This document shows, piece after piece, positions 42,131 to 53,385 of a DNA stretch of 64,000 nucleotides; within the stretch, counting starts at the first letter, position 1, and each line of letters begins with the position of its first letter. The position numbers and the translations under genes were made by a program. The DNA is from Sideroxydans sp. (GTDB lineage Bacteria > Pseudomonadota > Gammaproteobacteria > Burkholderiales > Gallionellaceae). The stretch spans positions 62,001-126,000 of the forward strand of contig JAGXGC010000019.1 in the NCBI GenBank assembly GCA_024636935.1, read 5' to 3'. The notes below the pieces were generated by a model. The model was not told where the DNA came from, searched no databases, and saw nothing but the letters and a program-made list of their open reading frames with translations.

Positions 42131-42316
42131 TCAGTTTATCCAGTAAATCAGCAGTAATCCGCTCAACATGAGCGTCAGCCCGAGAAACCTTACCTGTCCG
42201 TCATGCAGCTGCGACAGGTTACGCAGCGTTTGGCGCCAAGGCTTTGGGAACACGAAAGGCATCAAGCCCTCCAGTACCAACATCAAGCCCAGCGCCGCCA
42301 GCCAAAAATCAAGCAT
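42131..42316 (-). CDS. DUF2065 small membrane protein
   Basis: 61 residues with two hydrophobic helices (MLDFWLAALGLMLVLEGLMP and FLGLTLMLSGLLLIYWIN regions) joined by a basic linker with KPWRQTLRNL. This is the DUF2065 family, regularly found between hflC and hisZ/purA in betaproteobacteria. Function unknown; location suggests a link to the HflKC membrane complex. Two bases separate it from hisZ. Confidence 0.85.
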   Translation of the reverse strand: MLDFWLAALGLMLVLEGLMPFVFPKPWRQTLRNLSQLHDGQVRFLGLTLMLSGLLLIYWIN

Positions 42317-42322
42317 CGCTTC

Positions 42323-43201
42323 TTACTGCGCACTCTTGCCGGAACTCTTCAGATACTTGAAGAAAGCGGAACTCGGATCGATCACCATCACATCGTTCTT
42401 GTCTTTGAAAGACTGTTTATAAGCTTCCAAGCTGCGATAGAAGGAGTAGAACTCCGTATTACGACCAAATGCGGCGGCATACAAGGCTGTCGCTTTCGCA
42501 TCGCCCTCACCTTTAATCTTCTGTGCATCGCGGTAGGCATTGGCCAATATCACCTGACGCTGCTTGTCTGCATCGGCACGGATCTTTTCACTTTCAGCAT
42601 TACCTGTCGCACGCAGCTCGTTGGCGACACGCTTACGTTCTGCTTCCATACGGCTATAAACAGAGCCGCTGATCTCGACCGGGAAATCGACACGCTTCAG
42701 ACGAACGTCCAGCACTTCAACACCGATCTGGCGTGCATCACCGTCAGTCTTCTCCTGCACCACTTGCATCAACTTATCGCGCTTGCCGGACACCACATCA
42801 TGGATGGTCAGCTTACCGAACTCTTCACGCATCGCGGAATTGACCGTTTGCATCAAGCGTGTCTGCGCACGTGCCTCGTCACCGCCCACACTGATGTAAT
42901 ACTGCTTGACGTCGAAGATGCGCCACTTTACGTAGGAATCAACAAGCACGTTCTTCTTCTCGGCAGTGATGAAGCGCTCCGGCTCTGCCGAATCCAACGT
43001 CAGAATCCGCGAATCAAAGAAACGCACGTTCTGCACCAGTGGCAATTTGAACTTAAGTCCGGGTGTCGTCTCCAGGCGCATCACTTCACCCAACTGGAAC
43101 ACGATAGCAGCCTGACGCTGATCCACCACGAACGTGCTCATGCTCAGCAAGATCAGTGCAATGATCGTGCCCACCAACAGATTTCTAATTTTCGTACTCA
43201 T
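42323..43201 (-). CDS. hflC: FtsH protease modulator HflC
   Basis: 292 residues from MSTKIRNLLVG. One N-terminal membrane helix (~7-25), then the SPFH/prohibitin domain beginning VVDQRQAAIVFQLGEV, and a coiled-coil C-terminus ending in a Lys/Ser-rich tail. With HflK it forms a periplasmic cage around FtsH and modulates membrane protein degradation. One base separates it from the hflK stop. Confidence 0.95.
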   Translation of the reverse strand: MSTKIRNLLVGTIIALILLSMSTFVVDQRQAAIVFQLGEVMRLETTPGLKFKLPLVQNVRFFDSRILTLDSAEPERFITAEKKNVLVDSYVKWRIFDVKQYYISVGGDEARAQTRLMQTVNSAMREEFGKLTIHDVVSGKRDKLMQVVQEKTDGDARQIGVEVLDVRLKRVDFPVEISGSVYSRMEAERKRVANELRATGNAESEKIRADADKQRQVILANAYRDAQKIKGEGDAKATALYAAAFGRNTEFYSFYRSLEAYKQSFKDKNDVMVIDPSSAFFKYLKSSGKSAQ

Positions 43202-43202
43202 A

Positions 43203-44375
43203 TTAGCGTGCCTCCCGTTCGCGGCCAATCAGCAATTCACGCGCGCGTTGCGGCATGTACTCCGAGATGGGTGCCTGTTCGGCAGATTTGGATGTCGCTT
43301 GTGGTGCTGCTACAGCGCCCGTTTGCTGCATCAATTTATCCAGTGGCAGATAAAGCAGGCTGCCATTGCCGTTCTTCTGGTCGATCATCACCTTGCTGCT
43401 GCTGGTCATGACCTGCTGCATCATGTCGATATACATGCGCTCACGGGTGACCTTCGGTGCCTTTTCGTATTCAGCGAGGATCTGTTTGAAGCGGCTGGCA
43501 TCACCTTGGGCATTGGCGATCACACTTTGATTGTAACCGGATGCCTCTTCCATCAGACGCGCCGCTGCACCCTTTGCCTTGGGCACCACATCATTGGCGT
43601 AAGCTTGGCCTTCGTTCTTCTGGCGCTCTCTATCCTGACCAGCCTTCACCGCGTCATCGAACGCAGCTTGCACCTGCTCGGGCGGTTGCGCGTTCTGCAT
43701 CGTCAACTTGCTAATTACGATGCCGGACTTATAACGATCCAAAATATCCTGCATCAGACGCGTTGTCTCTCCTGCAACCTCTTCACGACCTTCATACAGC
43801 ACGAAGTCCATCTTGCTACGACCCACCACCTCGCGGATCGCAGTTTCTGCCGACTGACGTACGTTCTCATCCGGATTGCGGTTGTTGAACAGGTAGGCAC
43901 CGGGGTCTTTCAAGAAATATTGCACGGCGAACTGGATGTCGATGATGTTCTCATCGTCAGTCAGCATCAGTGACTCTCGCAGTACTTTGTTCTTTACGTT
44001 GTCACGATAACCAACCTCGATGGTTCTCACCTGACTCAGGTGAACGATTTCGACCGTTTCAACGGGATATGGCAGATGCCAACGCGGGCCGGCTTCTGTG
44101 GTCTCGACCTGTTTACCAAAACGCAGCACCACGCCGCGCTGACCTTCGTCCACGATGTAGAAGCCGCTGGCGACCCAGATCAATGCCACGATCAGCACAA
44201 TCAAGCCGATGCTCATACCGCCACCGGCACCGCCAGTGCCGCCGGACTTCGGCGACGCATTGCCACGACCACCGAAGATGGATTCGATCTTGCGATTCAG
44301 GTTGCGCACGACCTCTTCCAGATCGGGCGGCCCACCATTATTGTTCTTTCCCCACTGCGGGTCATTCAATCCCAT
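43203..44375 (-). CDS. hflK: FtsH protease modulator HflK
   Basis: 390 residues. Gly/Asn-rich cytoplasmic N-terminus (QWGKNNNGGPPDLEE), membrane helix at ~55-75, SPFH domain starting FYIVDEGQRGVVLRFG, and a C-terminal region rich in Gln/Ala. GAGGAA precedes the ATG. Partner of HflC; 19 bases separate it from hflX, so hfq-hflX-hflK-hflC are probably one transcript. Confidence 0.95.
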   Translation of the reverse strand: MGLNDPQWGKNNNGGPPDLEEVVRNLNRKIESIFGGRGNASPKSGGTGGAGGGMSIGLIVLIVALIWVASGFYIVDEGQRGVVLRFGKQVETTEAGPRWHLPYPVETVEIVHLSQVRTIEVGYRDNVKNKVLRESLMLTDDENIIDIQFAVQYFLKDPGAYLFNNRNPDENVRQSAETAIREVVGRSKMDFVLYEGREEVAGETTRLMQDILDRYKSGIVISKLTMQNAQPPEQVQAAFDDAVKAGQDRERQKNEGQAYANDVVPKAKGAAARLMEEASGYNQSVIANAQGDASRFKQILAEYEKAPKVTRERMYIDMMQQVMTSSSKVMIDQKNGNGSLLYLPLDKLMQQTGAVAAPQATSKSAEQAPISEYMPQRARELLIGREREAR

Positions 44376-44394
44376 AATTCCTCACACTTTCCAT

Positions 44395-45537
44395 TCAATG
44401 ATCGTTCAAAGGATGCCATGCTTCGGCAGGTTTTTGCTCAGTCGGCGTATCTCGAATCTCTGTCAGTGCATCGCGCAAAGCATCTATGCCAGCACCGGTT
44501 TTTGCACTCAAATGAATGGCCGCGATATTACCATACTCATCGCGCCTGACATCCGGCGCCAAACCCTGCAGATCGATCTTGTTATAGATCACGATCTGTG
44601 GAATATGCTGCGCCCCCACCTCTTTCAGCACCTTATTCACCTCGGCCACCTGATCATTACGCTCAGGGCTGTTCACATCGACCACATGCAGCAACAGATC
44701 GGCCTGAGCCGTCTCTTCAAGCGTACTGCGGAAAGCAGCAACCAGCCCATGCGGCAGATGCCGGATGAAACCCACGGTATCGGACAGCACTACTTGGCAA
44801 GGGCTGTCGCCCTGCAGGAACAGCTTGCGAGCCGTGGTATCTAGCGTCGCAAACAACTGATTGGCGACATATGTCCCCGCATTGGTCATACGGTTGAACA
44901 AAGTGGATTTGCCGGCATTGGTATAGCCCACTATCGAAACAGACAATACGTCCGAGCGATTACGGGCTTTTCGTTGTAGCGCACGATGACGCTTGAGCTG
45001 TTTCAGGCGTTCGTTGAGCAGATGCACTCTGCGATCCAGCTTGCGCCTGTCCAGTTCCAGTTGCGTTTCCCCGGGACCGCGCGCTCCCACGGCAAACTTC
45101 TGCTGCCCCATATCCATATTCATGCCGACCAGACGGGTGGACAAGTATTTAAGCTGAGCCAGTTCGACCTGCACCTTGCCCTCATGGCTTTGCGCACGTA
45201 AAGCGAAGATATCCAAGATCAGCATGGTGCGATCGATCACACGCGCCTGCAGTTTTGCAGTCAAGTTGCGCATCTGCGCAGGAGATAAGTCGTGATTGAA
45301 GATAACCAGCGGTGCTTCCAGTTCTTCCACTTGGGCAGCGATCTCATCCACCTTACCGCTGCCGGCAAAAGTGGCCGCGTCGGGCCGCTGACGCTTGCCT
45401 TCAATCAGAGCAAGGACTTCAACGCCCGCACTTTCAGCGAGCAAACGGAGTTCTTCCAGACTCTCTTCGTAGTCTGGCGCGCCAAAATCAAGACTGACCA
45501 ATACCGCCGTATTGGGCGCAGTCGTTGATTCCGACAT
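44395..45537 (-). CDS. hflX: ribosome-associated GTPase HflX
   Basis: 380 residues. The start ATG overlaps the hfq stop (TGATG). N-terminal HflX domain with the GSGKVDEIAAQVE segment, then a GTPase domain: G1 GYTNAGKSTLF, G3 DTVGFIRHLPHGL, G4 NKID. HflX splits stalled or heat-damaged 70S ribosomes. Standard hfq-hflX pairing. Confidence 0.95.
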   Translation of the reverse strand: MSESTTAPNTAVLVSLDFGAPDYEESLEELRLLAESAGVEVLALIEGKRQRPDAATFAGSGKVDEIAAQVEELEAPLVIFNHDLSPAQMRNLTAKLQARVIDRTMLILDIFALRAQSHEGKVQVELAQLKYLSTRLVGMNMDMGQQKFAVGARGPGETQLELDRRKLDRRVHLLNERLKQLKRHRALQRKARNRSDVLSVSIVGYTNAGKSTLFNRMTNAGTYVANQLFATLDTTARKLFLQGDSPCQVVLSDTVGFIRHLPHGLVAAFRSTLEETAQADLLLHVVDVNSPERNDQVAEVNKVLKEVGAQHIPQIVIYNKIDLQGLAPDVRRDEYGNIAAIHLSAKTGAGIDALRDALTEIRDTPTEQKPAEAWHPLNDH

Positions 45538-45767
45538 CACTGCTCGTCGTAAGGAATAGAGATGGCGCGAGCCGGTACGATGGTGGAGATAGCGTGTTTA
45601 TAGACCATCTGCGTAACAGTGTTCTTCAACAGCACCACATATTGGTCGAAAGAATCAATCTGACCTTGCAGTTTGATGCCGTTGACCAGATAGATTGCGA
45701 CCTGCACATGTTCCTTGCGCAATGCGTTCAGGAACGGGTCTTGTAATTGTTGCCCTTTAGTACTCAT
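45537..45767 (-). CDS. hfq: RNA chaperone Hfq
   Basis: 76 residues, close to the minimal Hfq core. Sm1 and Sm2 motifs are intact: [20 protein letters not shown] and [11 protein letters not shown] (with the KHA variant of the KH motif). The C-terminal tail is short (SIPYDEQ), lacking the long disordered tail of enterobacterial Hfq. The hexamer binds sRNAs and mRNAs. First gene of the hfq-hflX-hflK-hflC series; 162 bases of divergent spacer to the DUF481 gene show no further gene. Confidence 0.97.
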   Translation of the reverse strand: MSTKGQQLQDPFLNALRKEHVQVAIYLVNGIKLQGQIDSFDQYVVLLKNTVTQMVYKHAISTIVPARAISIPYDEQ

Positions 45768-45929
45768 GATAGTCGGCTCGTATTGTGGTTAAAACGCCGT
45801 CACTGTACTGGAAATTATCGGGTTGCGGAAGGGAAAAACTGTACATATGAGCAGAACGCTTATTTCATTAAGCCACTTCAGATTGCTAGAATGTCAGGCT
45901 TGATCTCAATACAACCCCAAGGGAACGAC

Positions 45930-46649
45930 ATGCAGCGCTATGTAACATCACTTCTCATTCTTGCTTCAGCCTTTAACCTTGCCTATGCCGAAGACAATGC
46001 CAAGCTATGGCAAGGCAACGCTGCCCTCTCCTTCTCACGTTCTGTGGGCAATACCAGCGGCACGACGTATTCGCTTTCAGTAGATGAAGCACGTACCACT
46101 GACGAGAATAAGTTATCTGCCTATGCCTCAGCTCTGTACGGGAAAAGCCAGGGAGTTGTAAGCGCCGACAAGACGCGCCTCGGCAGCAGATATGACCATA
46201 ACCTGAATCCGCAACTCTTCGGTTTCGGCCAATTAGAGTTCGAGCAGGATAGGATGGCCAACCTAGATCTACGCACCGGTCTTGGCGCCGGTTTCGGTTA
46301 CCACCTAATTAAGGAAGATAGCGTCACTTTGGATATCTTCGCCGGTCTGTCACACAACCGCTCCGATCTGATGACAGGCAATACAGTTAGCAACCGCGAA
46401 GTAATCCTAGCTGAAGAGTCGACGCATACGCTCACAGAAAATACACGTTTCAAACAAAAACTCAGCTATTACCCCAGCACCCAGACCAGCGGCGAATACC
46501 GAACCGTATTCGACAGCAGCCTAGTGATTAGCCTGAACAGCACGATGGGACTGTCGATCAGCCTGCAAAACAAGTACAACAGCAATGTAGGCAACGGTGT
46601 TAAACACAGTGATAGCGTGCTGTTAACTGGCATCAATATCAAACTGTAG
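45930..46649 (+). CDS. DUF481 (YdiY-like) outer-membrane beta-barrel protein
   Basis: 239 residues. Start MQRYVTSLL has AAGGGA six bases upstream. Signal peptide of 20 residues ending AYA, then alternating polar/hydrophobic strands (LWQGNAALSFSRSVGNTSG ... LTGINIKL) and a final residue pattern compatible with beta-barrel insertion. DUF481 proteins are salt- or acid-induced outer-membrane proteins of unclear function. Stands alone, convergent with der five bases away. Confidence 0.8.
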   Translation: MQRYVTSLLILASAFNLAYAEDNAKLWQGNAALSFSRSVGNTSGTTYSLSVDEARTTDENKLSAYASALYGKSQGVVSADKTRLGSRYDHNLNPQLFGFGQLEFEQDRMANLDLRTGLGAGFGYHLIKEDSVTLDIFAGLSHNRSDLMTGNTVSNREVILAEESTHTLTENTRFKQKLSYYPSTQTSGEYRTVFDSSLVISLNSTMGLSISLQNKYNSNVGNGVKHSDSVLLTGINIKL

Positions 46650-46654
46650 TTCTA

Positions 46655-48055
46655 TCAGCCGTATTTCTTGCGCCCTCGGATGCGTGCGCGATGGGCGGCG
46701 CGCTCTTCGCTCTCGGTCAATGGACGCGGCGCCTTGTCGGCGAACGGGTTCTTGCCGGATTTGAATTCGATGCGCATCGGTGTGCCTTGCAACTTGAATG
46801 CGTCACTGAAGACTCGCTCCAGGTAGCGTGTATAGCTGGTCGGCACTTTCTCCAGTGCACTGCCGTGAATGACGATCAATGGTGGGTTGCTGCCGCCTTG
46901 GTGCGCATAGCGCATCTTGGGACGGAACGGTCCGTTACGCGGTGGCGCCTGCTTCTCAACTGCCGCTTCCAACACGCGTGTGAGTTGCGGCGTCGGCATC
47001 TTGGTCATCGCGGCGGTGTAAGCCTGATTGACTGACGTCAGCAAGTTATCCACGCCAGTGCCCTTCAATGCTGAGATGAAGTGCTGCTTGGCGAAGTCCA
47101 GGAAGTGCAGCTTGCGATCGATGTCGCGTTTGGCGCTGTCACGTGCGTAATCGTCCAAACCATCCCACTTGTTAACAGCCAAAACCAATGCGCGTCCTGT
47201 TTGCAGAACGAAGTCTGCCAAGTGCGCATCCTGCTCGGTGATCTGGTCACTTGCATCTACCACCAGCACCACTACGTTGGCATCTTCGATGGCTTGCAGA
47301 GTCTTCACCACTGAGAATTTCTCAATGGCCTCATCGATCTTGCCGCGGCGACGCACACCGGCGGTGTCGATGATGGTGTATTGCTTGCCGCCGCGTTCGA
47401 AATCGATATAGATGGAGTCGCGTGTGGTGCCCGGCTGGTCGAAGGCGATGACGCGTTCTTCACCCAGGATGGCATTCACCAAGGTGGATTTACCCACGTT
47501 GGGACGACCAACGATGGCGAGCTTTGGATGCTTGACCTTCTCTTCCACTTCCGGCTCAGCCGCGGGCAACTCATCCAGCGCGATCTCGATCATCTCAGCC
47601 ACGTTCTCACCATGCGCGGATGAGATGGGGAGCGGTTCGCCCAATCCGAGTTCATGGAAGTCGGAGGTCACGCGTGCACGCTGCATACCCTCGGCCTTGT
47701 TGACCAACAGCAACAATGGGCGGCCGGTCTTGCGCAACTGAGTAGCGATGATCTTGTCCTGCGGTGTCAGTCCATCACGACCATCCACCAAGAAAAGCAC
47801 CAGATCGGCTTCGTCAATTGCCTGACGTGTCTGTTTTGCCATCTCATGCATGATGCCGTCTTTGACCACTGGCTCAAGACCGCCGGTATCGACCACCAGA
47901 AATGGACGCTCTCCAACCCGCCCACGACCGTAATGACGATCGCGTGTCAGACCGGGCTTATCCGCCACCAACGCATCACGACTGCGCGTGAGGCGGTTGA
48001 ATAGCGTTGATTTGCCGACGTTGGGTCGCCCAACGAGAACCAGTGTAGGTAGCAT
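46655..48055 (-). CDS. der: ribosome biogenesis GTPase Der (EngA)
   Basis: 466 residues with two tandem G domains, each with GRPNVGKST (near residues 8 and ~182), plus a C-terminal KH-like domain and a basic tail (RIRGRKKYG). Der acts in late 50S assembly. Its start overlaps the bamB stop by one base. Last gene of the ndk-to-der operon. Confidence 0.97.
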   Translation of the reverse strand: MLPTLVLVGRPNVGKSTLFNRLTRSRDALVADKPGLTRDRHYGRGRVGERPFLVVDTGGLEPVVKDGIMHEMAKQTRQAIDEADLVLFLVDGRDGLTPQDKIIATQLRKTGRPLLLLVNKAEGMQRARVTSDFHELGLGEPLPISSAHGENVAEMIEIALDELPAAEPEVEEKVKHPKLAIVGRPNVGKSTLVNAILGEERVIAFDQPGTTRDSIYIDFERGGKQYTIIDTAGVRRRGKIDEAIEKFSVVKTLQAIEDANVVVLVVDASDQITEQDAHLADFVLQTGRALVLAVNKWDGLDDYARDSAKRDIDRKLHFLDFAKQHFISALKGTGVDNLLTSVNQAYTAAMTKMPTPQLTRVLEAAVEKQAPPRNGPFRPKMRYAHQGGSNPPLIVIHGSALEKVPTSYTRYLERVFSDAFKLQGTPMRIEFKSGKNPFADKAPRPLTESEERAAHRARIRGRKKYG

Positions 48056-49182
48056 TACTTTTGTACCGAGATTGCCAGCAACTCACCGTCGCTGGTTTGA
48101 ACCAATGCACCATCACCCATCAGAACGGGCGCGGCCAGGATGGCACTGCCATCCGTCTTGCGACGTGCGAGCAAGCTGCCGTCGCTGGTATTGAGCACGT
48201 GCAGATAACCTTCAAAATCACCCACGACTAGATATTCCTCGAAAGGATAAGGCGCGGTCAGTTTGCGATTGGCATGTTGATCGTTCTTCCATAGCGTGGC
48301 GCCTGTACTTCTGTCCAGCGCGAACACGCTGCCATCCGCATCCGTCGCATAGAGAAAACCGCCGAACAAGGCCAAACCTTTATCGCTGGACATCTCGCGA
48401 GTCCAAAGTGTATTGCCTTGGATCGCATCGAAGCAGACTAGCCTGCCTTGAAATGCCACGGCGCACACCTGCCTATCATCTGCTACCGGTATGCTGGTGA
48501 TATCACTGATGCGCTCCAGCTCGGTATTGCCTCGCGGTTGCGATACGGTCGCCTCCCAGATCACAACACCTTTGGTCAATCCGATTGCAGCTAATCTGCC
48601 GGCGGCGAAGCCCGCATACACCATACCGTTACGGATAGTCACGCCCGCATGACTGCGAACACTCAATGCCGGCGTGACACGCTCATACAACCACAGTCGC
48701 TTGCCATCTTCTGCATTCAAGCCTGCGATACGTCCGTTGCCGGTACGCACCACCACGATGCCATTGGATATCTTTGGAGCACTCAACACTTCGCTGGAGA
48801 CTTGTACTTGCCAGCGCAGCTTTCCGTCTGTTTCATCAAAGGCAGCCAGCTTGCCTTGATCGCTTCCGACCAACACCAGTCCCTCACCTGCGCCCACGCC
48901 ACCGGAAACCGTGAAACCGGGCTTGATACGCCACATCTGCTTGCCTGTTTCGCGATCGAAGCGATAAAGATATTCCTCGCTCGCACCGAACACCGCCACA
49001 CGTGTGACGCCCGGGGTCAGCACATTGATACCGCTATCGCCCAAGGCGTGTTGCCAGCGAACCTCTATCTTTGCAGTGGGCTTGAAATCGATCAATCTGG
49101 CTGGCTCTATGCCGGCTTTGTCACTGCTGCAGGCTGCAAGCAACAATGCACAAGTCAGTAGACTGTAACTGCGCAATGTCAT
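48055..49182 (-). CDS. bamB: outer-membrane assembly lipoprotein BamB
   Basis: 375 residues. Lipoprotein signal with LAAC lipobox (Cys18), then an eight-bladed PQQ-like beta-propeller, visible as repeated blocks such as [30 protein letters not shown] and [15 protein letters not shown]. Helps BamA fold outer-membrane proteins. Start overlaps the yfgM stop by four bases. Confidence 0.95.
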   Translation of the reverse strand: MTLRSYSLLTCALLLAACSSDKAGIEPARLIDFKPTAKIEVRWQHALGDSGINVLTPGVTRVAVFGASEEYLYRFDRETGKQMWRIKPGFTVSGGVGAGEGLVLVGSDQGKLAAFDETDGKLRWQVQVSSEVLSAPKISNGIVVVRTGNGRIAGLNAEDGKRLWLYERVTPALSVRSHAGVTIRNGMVYAGFAAGRLAAIGLTKGVVIWEATVSQPRGNTELERISDITSIPVADDRQVCAVAFQGRLVCFDAIQGNTLWTREMSSDKGLALFGGFLYATDADGSVFALDRSTGATLWKNDQHANRKLTAPYPFEEYLVVGDFEGYLHVLNTSDGSLLARRKTDGSAILAAPVLMGDGALVQTSDGELLAISVQK

Positions 49183-49817
49183 TTTGCGTTACCCAGACCA
49201 TCCAGTTTCAACTGGATCAGATTATGTTGGGCAGCCTGCGCATCGGCCTTTTCTAAGGCCTGCTTATAAGCACCACGAGCTTCATCAACCTTGCCCATCT
49301 CGCTCAACACGTCGCCCTTCAGATCGGCATATACGCTATCGAAAGCCGCTGGATGCGCAGTGCCCAGATGCTTGAGCGCATCGTCATACTGTTTCTCGTC
49401 CAGCAACATGGCTGCCAACTTGAGTCGCGCAACATGTTGCAGTCCCTCTTCATTAGCATGTTCGATCACCCACCATAATCTGGCTTTGGCACGCGCGGCA
49501 TCACCAGACTGCTGGCTGGTCTGTGCGGCCAGCAATTGTGCTCGAACAGCATAGGGGCTGGTCGCAAAGCGATCCGCCAGTGCATCTGCCGCATCCCCAA
49601 TACGTTTAGCATCGTTACTTGCCGTCTGCTTCATCACTTCGGCATACAGACTGGCTGCGCCTTCGGACTGACTGGCCTGATGTTGTTTCCAGAACTGACT
49701 TCCGGCGAAAGCAAGCAAAGACACCGTGACGAGCCCATACACCCAGTTGCTATTCTCATTCCACCAAGACTTGAGCGCGTCTACCTGTTCCTGTTCGTGC
49801 AAATCCAACTCTGACAT
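49179..49817 (-). CDS. yfgM: YfgM family SecYEG ancillary subunit (TPR)
   Basis: 212 residues. Start MSELDLHEQEQ is preferred (GAGGG eight bases upstream) over an ATG two codons earlier. Cytoplasmic N-tail, one membrane helix (~27-45), then TPR-like helices with the ARLWWVIEHA and YADLKGDVLSEMGK segments. YfgM interacts with SecYEG and the chaperone PpiD in E. coli. Standard position between hisS and bamB. Confidence 0.88.
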   Translation of the reverse strand: MSELDLHEQEQVDALKSWWNENSNWVYGLVTVSLLAFAGSQFWKQHQASQSEGAASLYAEVMKQTASNDAKRIGDAADALADRFATSPYAVRAQLLAAQTSQQSGDAARAKARLWWVIEHANEEGLQHVARLKLAAMLLDEKQYDDALKHLGTAHPAAFDSVYADLKGDVLSEMGKVDEARGAYKQALEKADAQAAQHNLIQLKLDGLGNAK

Positions 49818-49827
49818 ATTCATTCCC

Positions 49828-51093
49828 TCACTTGATCGATTCTTTAATCTTGCTTTGCAGTTCCGTCATCGCGACACGTTCCTGCTCGCCACCACGCAGC
49901 GGCTTGAGTGTGACCGCATTCGCGGCCGCCTCATCATCACCGATGATCACCGCGCACACTGCGCCGCTACTGTCCGCTTTCTTCATTTGCGACTTGAAGC
50001 TACCACCGCCGCAATGCAGCAGCACGCGCACACCGGCATCGCGCAACAGCTCAGCGGCTTGCCAAGCGACCACCTGTGCTTGTTCACCCTGATGCACCAC
50101 ATACACATCCAGCGGCGCAGCAGGTGGCTTCATACCGTCTTCCTGCAACAATGCCAACAGACGCTCAACACCCATGGCAAAACCCATGGCCGGGGCTGAC
50201 TTGCCACCGATCTGCTCGATCAATCCGTCAAAACGACCGCCCGCGCAGATCGTACCCTGCGCCCCCAAGCGCGTGGTAACCCACTCAAAAACCGTGCGGT
50301 TGTAATAGTCCAAGCCACGCACCAGACGCGGATTGATCTCGAACGCGATATCGTGTCGTTTCAGGATCGCCTGCACCGTTTCAAAATGCTGGATCGCCTC
50401 TTCTTCCAGTTCGTCCATCAGCTTTGGTGCATTACTCACCAGTTCCTGCATGGCCGGATTCTTGGTGTCGAGGATACGCAGCGGATTGGTGTACAGCCGA
50501 CGCTGTGCATCCGCATCCAACGCATCCTTATGGCCCTCGAAATAGGCGATCAGCTTGTCGCGGTGGCGCTGACGTGAAGCGCTATCACCCAGCGTATTCA
50601 ATTGCAGCGTCACATCGCGAATTCCCAGCTTCTTCCAAAGCCGCGCGCACATAATGATCTGCTCGGCATCGATGTCTGGCCCGCCGAAACCCATCGCCTC
50701 CACCCCGATCTGGTGGAACTGTCGATAACGGCCCTTCTGCGGACGCTCATGGCGGAACATCTGCCCCGAATACCACAGGCGTTGCGGCGCGTTATACAGC
50801 AAATTGTGCTGCAACACGGCGCGTACACAAGAAGCAGTCCCCTCGGGACGCAGCGTAAGCTGGTCGCCATTGAGACTGTCCTCGAAGCTATACATCTCTT
50901 TCTCGACAATATCGGTGACCTCGCCGATGGCGCGTTTGAACAGCGCGGTCGGTTCCACTAACGGCATGCGGATATTGCGGTAGCCATAGCCTTCCAGCCA
51001 CTCGCGCACAGTATCCTCGAACCACAGCCACAGTCCCGCCTCGTCCGGCAGGATGTCATTCATGCCTTTTACGGCTTGCAATGCATCACTCAT
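49828..51093 (-). CDS. hisS: histidyl-tRNA synthetase
   Basis: 421 residues. Class II motifs: motif 2 in [20 protein letters not shown], the histidine motifs [11 protein letters not shown] and [13 protein letters not shown], motif 3 in GFAMGVERL, then the anticodon-binding domain. Charges tRNA-His. Start overlaps the ispG stop by four bases. Confidence 0.97.
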   Translation of the reverse strand: MSDALQAVKGMNDILPDEAGLWLWFEDTVREWLEGYGYRNIRMPLVEPTALFKRAIGEVTDIVEKEMYSFEDSLNGDQLTLRPEGTASCVRAVLQHNLLYNAPQRLWYSGQMFRHERPQKGRYRQFHQIGVEAMGFGGPDIDAEQIIMCARLWKKLGIRDVTLQLNTLGDSASRQRHRDKLIAYFEGHKDALDADAQRRLYTNPLRILDTKNPAMQELVSNAPKLMDELEEEAIQHFETVQAILKRHDIAFEINPRLVRGLDYYNRTVFEWVTTRLGAQGTICAGGRFDGLIEQIGGKSAPAMGFAMGVERLLALLQEDGMKPPAAPLDVYVVHQGEQAQVVAWQAAELLRDAGVRVLLHCGGGSFKSQMKKADSSGAVCAVIIGDDEAAANAVTLKPLRGGEQERVAMTELQSKIKESIK

Positions 51094-52316
51094 TTCTTCA
51101 CGTACTTTCTTGCCACATATTCATTGACGATCTGGGTGAACTCTTCAGCGATGTTCTCACCGCGCAAGGTCACCGTCTTTTCGCCGTCCACATAGACTGG
51201 CGCCGAAGGACTTTCGCCGGTTCCAGGCAGACTGATGCCGATATTGGCCATCTTGCTCTCACCAGGACCATTGACGATGCAACCCATCACGGCCACAGTC
51301 ATCTCTTCTGCACCACTGTATTGTTCACGCCACACAGGCATCTGCGCTCGCAAATAGTTCTGTATGTGCTGTGCCAACTCTTGGAAAACGGTACTGGTGG
51401 TACGACCGCAACCGGGGCATGCTGTCACCATCGGCGTGAACGCACGCAGCCCCATGGTCTGCAATATCTCCTGCGCCACCACAACTTCCTCAGTGCGCGC
51501 ACCACCCGGCGGCGGGGTGAGCGAGACGCGGATGGTGTCGCCGATACCTTGTTGCAACAGCACCGACAGCGCAGCGGTCGAAGCTACGATACCCTTGGAA
51601 CCCATGCCCGCCTCGGTCAGACCAAGATGCAAAGCGTAGTCGCAACGCTTGGCCAGTTCCTGATAGACCGCGATCAGATCCTGCACCTCGCTCACCTTGC
51701 ACGACAGCACGATGCGGTCGCGCGACAAACCCAATTCTTCAGCACGCTTGGCGCTGTCCAGCGCGGAGACAATCAATGCCTCGCGCGTCACCTCGCTGAC
51801 ATCTTTCGGCTCGATCAGTTTAGCGTTCTCATCCATCATACTCACCACCAGATCTTGATCCAGACTGCCCCAGTTGACACCGATGCGCACTGGCTTATCG
51901 TATTGTTTCGCCACGGCGATCATCATCGCGAACTGGTCTTCGCCCTTGCGGTTCTTGCCCACGTTGCCGGGATTGATGCGGTATTTGGCCAGTGCCTTGG
52001 CGCACTCTGGATACTCGGTGAGCAGGCGGTGACCGTTGTAATGGAAGTCGCCAATCAGCGGCACGTTGCAGCCCAGAGCATCCAACCGACGGCGGATGTG
52101 AGGTACCGCTTCAGCGGCTTCAGAGGTATTGACCGTGATGCGCACCAGTTCCGAACCGGCGATAGCCAACTCATGCACTTGCTTGGTGGTGCCGGTGATG
52201 TCCGCGGTATCGGTATTGGTCATCGACTGCACCACGATGGGGGCAGCACCACCAATCACTATGTCATCAACGCGCACCGACTGCGTCGCGTGACGCAGAA
52301 TCAAAGGATCCGTCAT
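51090..52316 (-). CDS. ispG: 4-hydroxy-3-methylbut-2-enyl diphosphate synthase (IspG)
   Basis: 408 residues. N-terminal TIM barrel (opening with [10 protein letters not shown]), C-terminal [4Fe-4S] domain with cysteines in ACPGCGRT and [10 protein letters not shown], the conserved cluster ligands. Makes HMBPP in the MEP pathway that feeds the HpnCDE squalene route elsewhere in the window. Stop and next gene overlap by four bases; four bases separate it from rodZ upstream. Confidence 0.96.
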   Translation of the reverse strand: MTDPLILRHATQSVRVDDIVIGGAAPIVVQSMTNTDTADITGTTKQVHELAIAGSELVRITVNTSEAAEAVPHIRRRLDALGCNVPLIGDFHYNGHRLLTEYPECAKALAKYRINPGNVGKNRKGEDQFAMMIAVAKQYDKPVRIGVNWGSLDQDLVVSMMDENAKLIEPKDVSEVTREALIVSALDSAKRAEELGLSRDRIVLSCKVSEVQDLIAVYQELAKRCDYALHLGLTEAGMGSKGIVASTAALSVLLQQGIGDTIRVSLTPPPGGARTEEVVVAQEILQTMGLRAFTPMVTACPGCGRTTSTVFQELAQHIQNYLRAQMPVWREQYSGAEEMTVAVMGCIVNGPGESKMANIGISLPGTGESPSAPVYVDGEKTVTLRGENIAEEFTQIVNEYVARKYVKK

Positions 52317-52320
52317 ATTT

Positions 52321-53385
52321 CTACTCCAGAACCAATTTGGCGACGCTCGCCGGGTTGTATTTCGACAAATCTATTTCCTTGCCGTGGTAATACATGCGAA
52401 TGGCCCCCGGTCTGCCGATGGTGATGTCGTACGGTGCACGATGTCCACCGCCTATCCATTTTTCTTCCCCTGCTTGAGTGACGCGAGACAACAATATCTC
52501 ACCATTCACATCAATGATCTCCATCCAAGCTTCTTCGATGAACACGATATGGATCGGGCGTTTCATCAACTGTGCAAGTGCAATATTAGGCTTGGGAGGG
52601 GCAACAGGTGTTTCAGATCCCGGCACTGCCTCAGCAAGAGGAACAGGCTTCTTCACTTGCGCTGGAGAATTTGTGACAACCGGTTTAGCGGCTTCCAAAG
52701 GTTTTGCCACTTCATCCAGCTTGACTGTCTGCACTGGCTTCACCACAGGCTCCGGCTTTGCAAATGGTACCGGCTTAGGGGCTTCGGGCTTCTTTGCAAC
52801 GGGTTCAGGCTGTTGCACCACTTCGACTTTGGTCGACTCAACCGCTTGCTCTAGGATAGGCTTCTCAAGCTCCGCCACGACTACTGGTTCTGCACTGACT
52901 GCCGATGCAGGCTCAACCGCCACCTCTTCCGTCACCTTCACAGGGATCTGCAGCAAAATATCTTCGGGATGTGTCCAAACAAAACCTGCCAGCAAAATCG
53001 CCACAGCCAAAGCACCCAGCATAAGATAGCGACTACGTCGACTCGCGTCGCCCGTGATCGGTAAGGGTGCTCCACCCAACTGCACGTCCGTTACATCGAA
53101 GTGATGTTCAGTCTGCGTGTGCGTAACTTCCAGCAGCTTGGACTCATCCATACCCAGCACACGCGCATAGCTTCGAATAAAGCCGCGCAAAAAAGTCCCT
53201 TGCGGCAGATGTTCAGCATCGTCATGTTCCAGCGCCTCAACCTGGCGCACACTGAACTTGACCCGCTCGGCGATCTCCTCTACCGACAAACCGCGTGCCT
53301 CGCGCTCGGTACGCAGAATTGCGCCAACTTTCAAAATAGGCTGACGCTCTTCATTAACAATCTTCTCGCTCTGGTTCTGTTCCAT
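52321..53385 (-). CDS. rodZ: cytoskeletal protein RodZ
   Basis: 354 residues. Cytoplasmic helix-turn-helix domain at ~18-85, membrane helix at ~119-138, a Pro/Val/Lys/Glu-rich periplasmic linker (~150-265, with repeated KPV/KPE units) and a C-terminal DUF4115 domain (~270-354). RodZ links MreB to the cell wall elongation machinery. Its ATG overlaps the pilW stop. Linker length is variable in this family. Confidence 0.9.
   Translation of the reverse strand: MEQNQSEKIVNEERQPILKVGAILRTEREARGLSVEEIAERVKFSVRQVEALEHDDAEHLPQGTFLRGFIRSYARVLGMDESKLLEVTHTQTEHHFDVTDVQLGGAPLPITGDASRRSRYLMLGALAVAILLAGFVWTHPEDILLQIPVKVTEEVAVEPASAVSAEPVVVAELEKPILEQAVESTKVEVVQQPEPVAKKPEAPKPVPFAKPEPVVKPVQTVKLDEVAKPLEAAKPVVTNSPAQVKKPVPLAEAVPGSETPVAPPKPNIALAQLMKRPIHIVFIEEAWMEIIDVNGEILLSRVTQAGEEKWIGGGHRAPYDITIGRPGAIRMYYHGKEIDLSKYNPASVAKLVLE

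Noticed and set aside
42203-43411. 402-codon open frame on the plus strand opposite hflC/hflK
   Set aside because: It covers strongly recognisable hflC and the end of hflK on the minus strand; its product is rich in His, Cys and Gln with no domain, as expected for an antisense shadow.
51081-52424. 447-codon open frame on the plus strand opposite ispG
   Set aside because: Complete overlap with ispG, which has intact iron-sulfur cysteines; the plus-strand product is His-rich low-quality sequence without a start signal.
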